From Aphanomyces cochlioides (lineage: Eukaryota; Oomycota; Saprolegniomycetes; Saprolegniales; Verrucalvaceae): a DNA stretch of 64,000 bases. The notes below the pieces were generated by a model. The model worked only from the letters and a program-made list of their open reading frames with translations, was not told the DNA's origin and did no database searches. The position numbers and the translations under genes are program-made. Below, piece by piece: positions 61,871 to 64,000 of this stretch (the stretch's first letter is position 1; each line of letters begins with the position of its first letter). The DNA is taken from positions 1-64,000 of the forward strand of contig JAHQRK010000005.1 of NCBI GenBank assembly GCA_019828595.1, given 5' to 3'.

Positions 61871-63023
61871 CTATTTTCTATTCTCGATGAGCCACTGCAG
61901 CAAGCAAGATTTTGAGCAACAGTGAATGTAGTCGGGGCATTGCACAATGTCGATTGCGCACAAATGGTGCAACTTGCTTAAACAATTGCTTGCGATGCAT
62001 TGGTGAAGAAAAACGCTTTGCTCGAAACCCGTACAACCGTCTACCGCGCACAAAATGTTGTCTGGAGGGCACAAAACGGGAAGCGTAGAGGGAACGGCAA
62101 CATTTTGTGCAATGAGGCTTGATGGAGGGACAACATGGAAGTTAGCTGGGTGTGACGTGACTTGCGAATCGTCGCAAGTATTTTCTTCAGTGTCGCTTGC
62201 AATCGAGTAATCAACTAAAGTTTCCAATTCTCTCTCCGCCTTGATCTTGCTAATACGAGCACGAATCAAGGATTCCTGCCGACGCAGGCGAAAATATTCT
62301 TCGGCCTCTAATGAGCTATTTGGATCGCCAATCGAGAAAGAAAAAATGCGGGCGTCGAGGGCAGACTGAGATATGTGGTTCTTCTCTTCCATTGCAGCTA
62401 CAAGACTCATTTGGAATTTAGCTTGCTCGGACGCACCTACGATAAGTCTCAGCTATATATATTCAATGGATCACGTACGACTCATTTCAAACTTTGCTTT
62501 TTTCGTGCCCACTGGCCTTTTCCCAACTGGACTTGGGGGTTGTCTCCTTTCAAGCGACTTCGGCGGCTCTTTGCGATGACAGATAGATTCCCACTTTGGT
62601 TCGTTTTTGAGAATATTCCAGCAGTGTAAAAGTTTAAAGCTCGACTTCTTCTTATTCCACTTTTGCTCCTTATACAGAGCGAGCGCATCGTTAAGGTATT
62701 GTGCTTCATTGTAGCCTGAACGAGTTATGCCTGTAGCCATTGTATAAGCAGCACGAAAGAGCGAAACATGTTTGTTTATTGTGTCTCTCCAAAGAATTTT
62801 TAGACTCTCAGATGACCGCTTGCTATCCAGAGCATCACAAAGATGGCGAGTTTCGTTTGTACCTCTCATTTGGGACACTGCTGTTGTAGATATCGGCGAC
62901 TTTGGAGTAAAATTGCGTTCCCTTTTGGTCTGCTCCTGCAATCGGATCCTTCGACGCCTTTAACCAAGCTTCGCACAGCAAAACTTGCTCTTCGTCGGAG
63001 TAACTCTTTCCCCGATGGGTCAT
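61871..63023 (-). pseudogene. Harbinger accessory Myb/SANT-like gene
   Basis: It begins MTHRGKSYSDEEQVLLCEAW, then DPIAGADQKGTQFYSKVADI. A frameshift near 62850-62940 leads to LKILWRDTINKHVSLFRAA, a basic KKAKFEM, a 45-nt intron (about 62393-62437), and a C-terminal part with a Cys/His-rich CAVDGC..FLHQC..LHHLC cluster. The cluster suggests a zinc knuckle that the other copies lack. Confidence 0.65.
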
Positions 63024-63371
63024 TGGAGACGAACTGGATGAACAAGAGAGAAGTACTTTGTATGTTTTGATTGGTCATCCCGATTTGCTGGCTCAGCAAT
63101 GGTTTCAATGAATATGCTGACTTTTCTACTTTTATTTGCCCTCCAGTTGGCTTATTGGAGTTTTACTGGCCCCGGTGCAATTTTTTCCAACAAATTTGTC
63201 GACAAATTTGCTGGAATGGGTGATTTGCTGGACCGGTGCGGATGCTCTAAAGTGTCTTGACAACAATCATACGACACAATCCTACTACGACTGTCGCACG
63301 ATTGTATCGTATGGTTGTGATAGTAGAATTGTCTTTCCTCTCATTCTACAACTTTATCGCAACTGCCGATC

Positions 63372-64000
63372 ATGCCATCTCCACTCGTCAAGCGAGCAGC
63401 TCTTTTGGGTCGAGTCAGTCTTCGACTTCGTCTGTACCTACTGCGTGCTCGTCCAGTCGTGCAGAGACTTACAATTCCATCTGTTACGTTCTGCTTGGAG
63501 AATTACAGTGACGCTGATTGCCTGGAAAATTTCGGTTCACTCAAAAGGACATTCGTCGATTGTTTATATGCTTACGTCTGCCAGCTATTATAGTTACACC
63601 CGAGCGAACTACATGCGATGGAATTGAGGCTCTTTGCATCTTGTTACGGCGCTTTGTTGCTCCAGATCGGTGGTCAGATTTGATGGACATGTTTGGTCGA
63701 TCAACAAGTGGGTTTTGCAACATTTTTTTGTTTGTTCTGGATTATATCTATTCCAACTTTAAAGGAATCATTTATCTCGACTTAGACAGAATTAGTGGGC
63801 GACTGCAACAGTTCAGTGAAGCAATTTCAAGAAAAGGCAGTGAAATAAATAACATTTGGGGCTTCATAGATGGCACCGTCAGAGTGCTCTAGACCGAGTG
63901 GTGATCTACGACAGCGCGTGTTATACAATGGTCATAAGCGTCGTCATGCGATTAAGTTTCAAACTGTTGTTACTCCAGATGGATTGATTTCTCATGCATT
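63372..64000 (+). pseudogene. DDE_Tnp_4-type transposase, partial at the window edge
   Basis: Frames alternate: SDADCLENF, then KDIRRLFICLRLPAIIV, GIEALCILLRRFVAPDRW, WGFIDGTVR with the first catalytic Asp, and after a shift GDLRQRVLYNGHKRRHAIKF and VVTPDGLISHA at the edge. The order matches a DDE superfamily common in fungi and oomycetes, related to but distinct from the Harbinger copies here. At least two frameshifts, and the rest lies outside the window. Confidence 0.65.

Larger units (their letters stand above)
60271..63247. mobile_element. PIF/Harbinger element 2, 2977 bp
   Basis: The perfect 28-bp ends begin GAGCATCCGCACCGGTCC, and TAA flanks each side (60268-60270, 63248-63250). It contains a transposase (plus) and a Myb-like gene (minus), convergent, as in element 1. 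Confidence 0.92.
60191..63297. repeat. Inverted repeat interrupted by Harbinger element 2
   Basis: About 41 bp at 60191-60231 (AGTCGTAGTAGGATTGTGTC...) recur as an exact reverse complement at about 63254-63297. Without the insert the two arms would be under 60 bp apart, so the target was a hairpin-forming sequence, possibly the centre of an older element. Confidence 0.75.

Overview
This window looks like the left end of a chromosome from an oomycete, probably Saprolegniales-like. It opens with about 320 bp of C-rich telomeric repeat. Further in it has compact genes with introns of about 36-51 nt, an elicitin-like ectodomain fused to a kinase, several coiled-coil/START-like proteins of a type I associate with oomycetes, and Crypton, Harbinger, Mariner and ISXO2-like transposons. 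The assignment is inferred from gene content and was not tested by database search.

Layout. 1-0.83 kb: a (AAACCCCC)n telomere caps a 5'-truncated reverse-transcriptase element, and more telomere-like repeat follows the element. 0.83-13.4 kb: subtelomeric ground of hairpins, a decayed TKL kinase, a foldback element, and a nest of broken DNA transposons (DD82E Tc1/mariner, ISXO2-like, PIF/Harbinger). 13.6-41 kb: the conserved gene core. It holds YOS1, a twin-CX9C complex I subunit (NDUFS5-like), two type A DnaJ genes flanking RPB2, a bacterial-type VanZ gene 24 bp after RPB2, a four-TM protein, a mitochondrial-type isoleucyl-tRNA synthetase with ten tiny introns, three signal-peptide/single-TM proteins, a RING protein, a 15-residue-repeat protein, a SPRY protein and a receptor-like pseudokinase. 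41-51.7 kb: a second transposon block with nested Harbinger and foldback elements, a deleted Harbinger, a mini-exon-like tandem array, a nearly intact Crypton, and a Mariner inserted in a palindromic element. 52-58.5 kb: four START-like genes, two of them with identical exon lengths. 58.5-64 kb: intergenic DNA, then another Harbinger inserted in an inverted repeat, and a partial DDE_Tnp_4 transposase at the edge.

Common themes. Nearly every spliced gene was resolved only after allowing GT-AG introns of about 40-50 nt; the exon sums then became multiples of three (YOS1 77 aa, NDUFS5-like 75 aa, DnaJ A 417 aa, RPB2 1184 aa, IleRS 964 aa). Gene spacing is very tight (24 bp, 19 bp, and one antisense overlap). 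A TCCGGAT motif, often next to a telomere-like G/C tract, recurs 30-55 bp upstream of several start codons. All coordinates, splice sites and protein calls were read by eye; family names rest on motif recognition.
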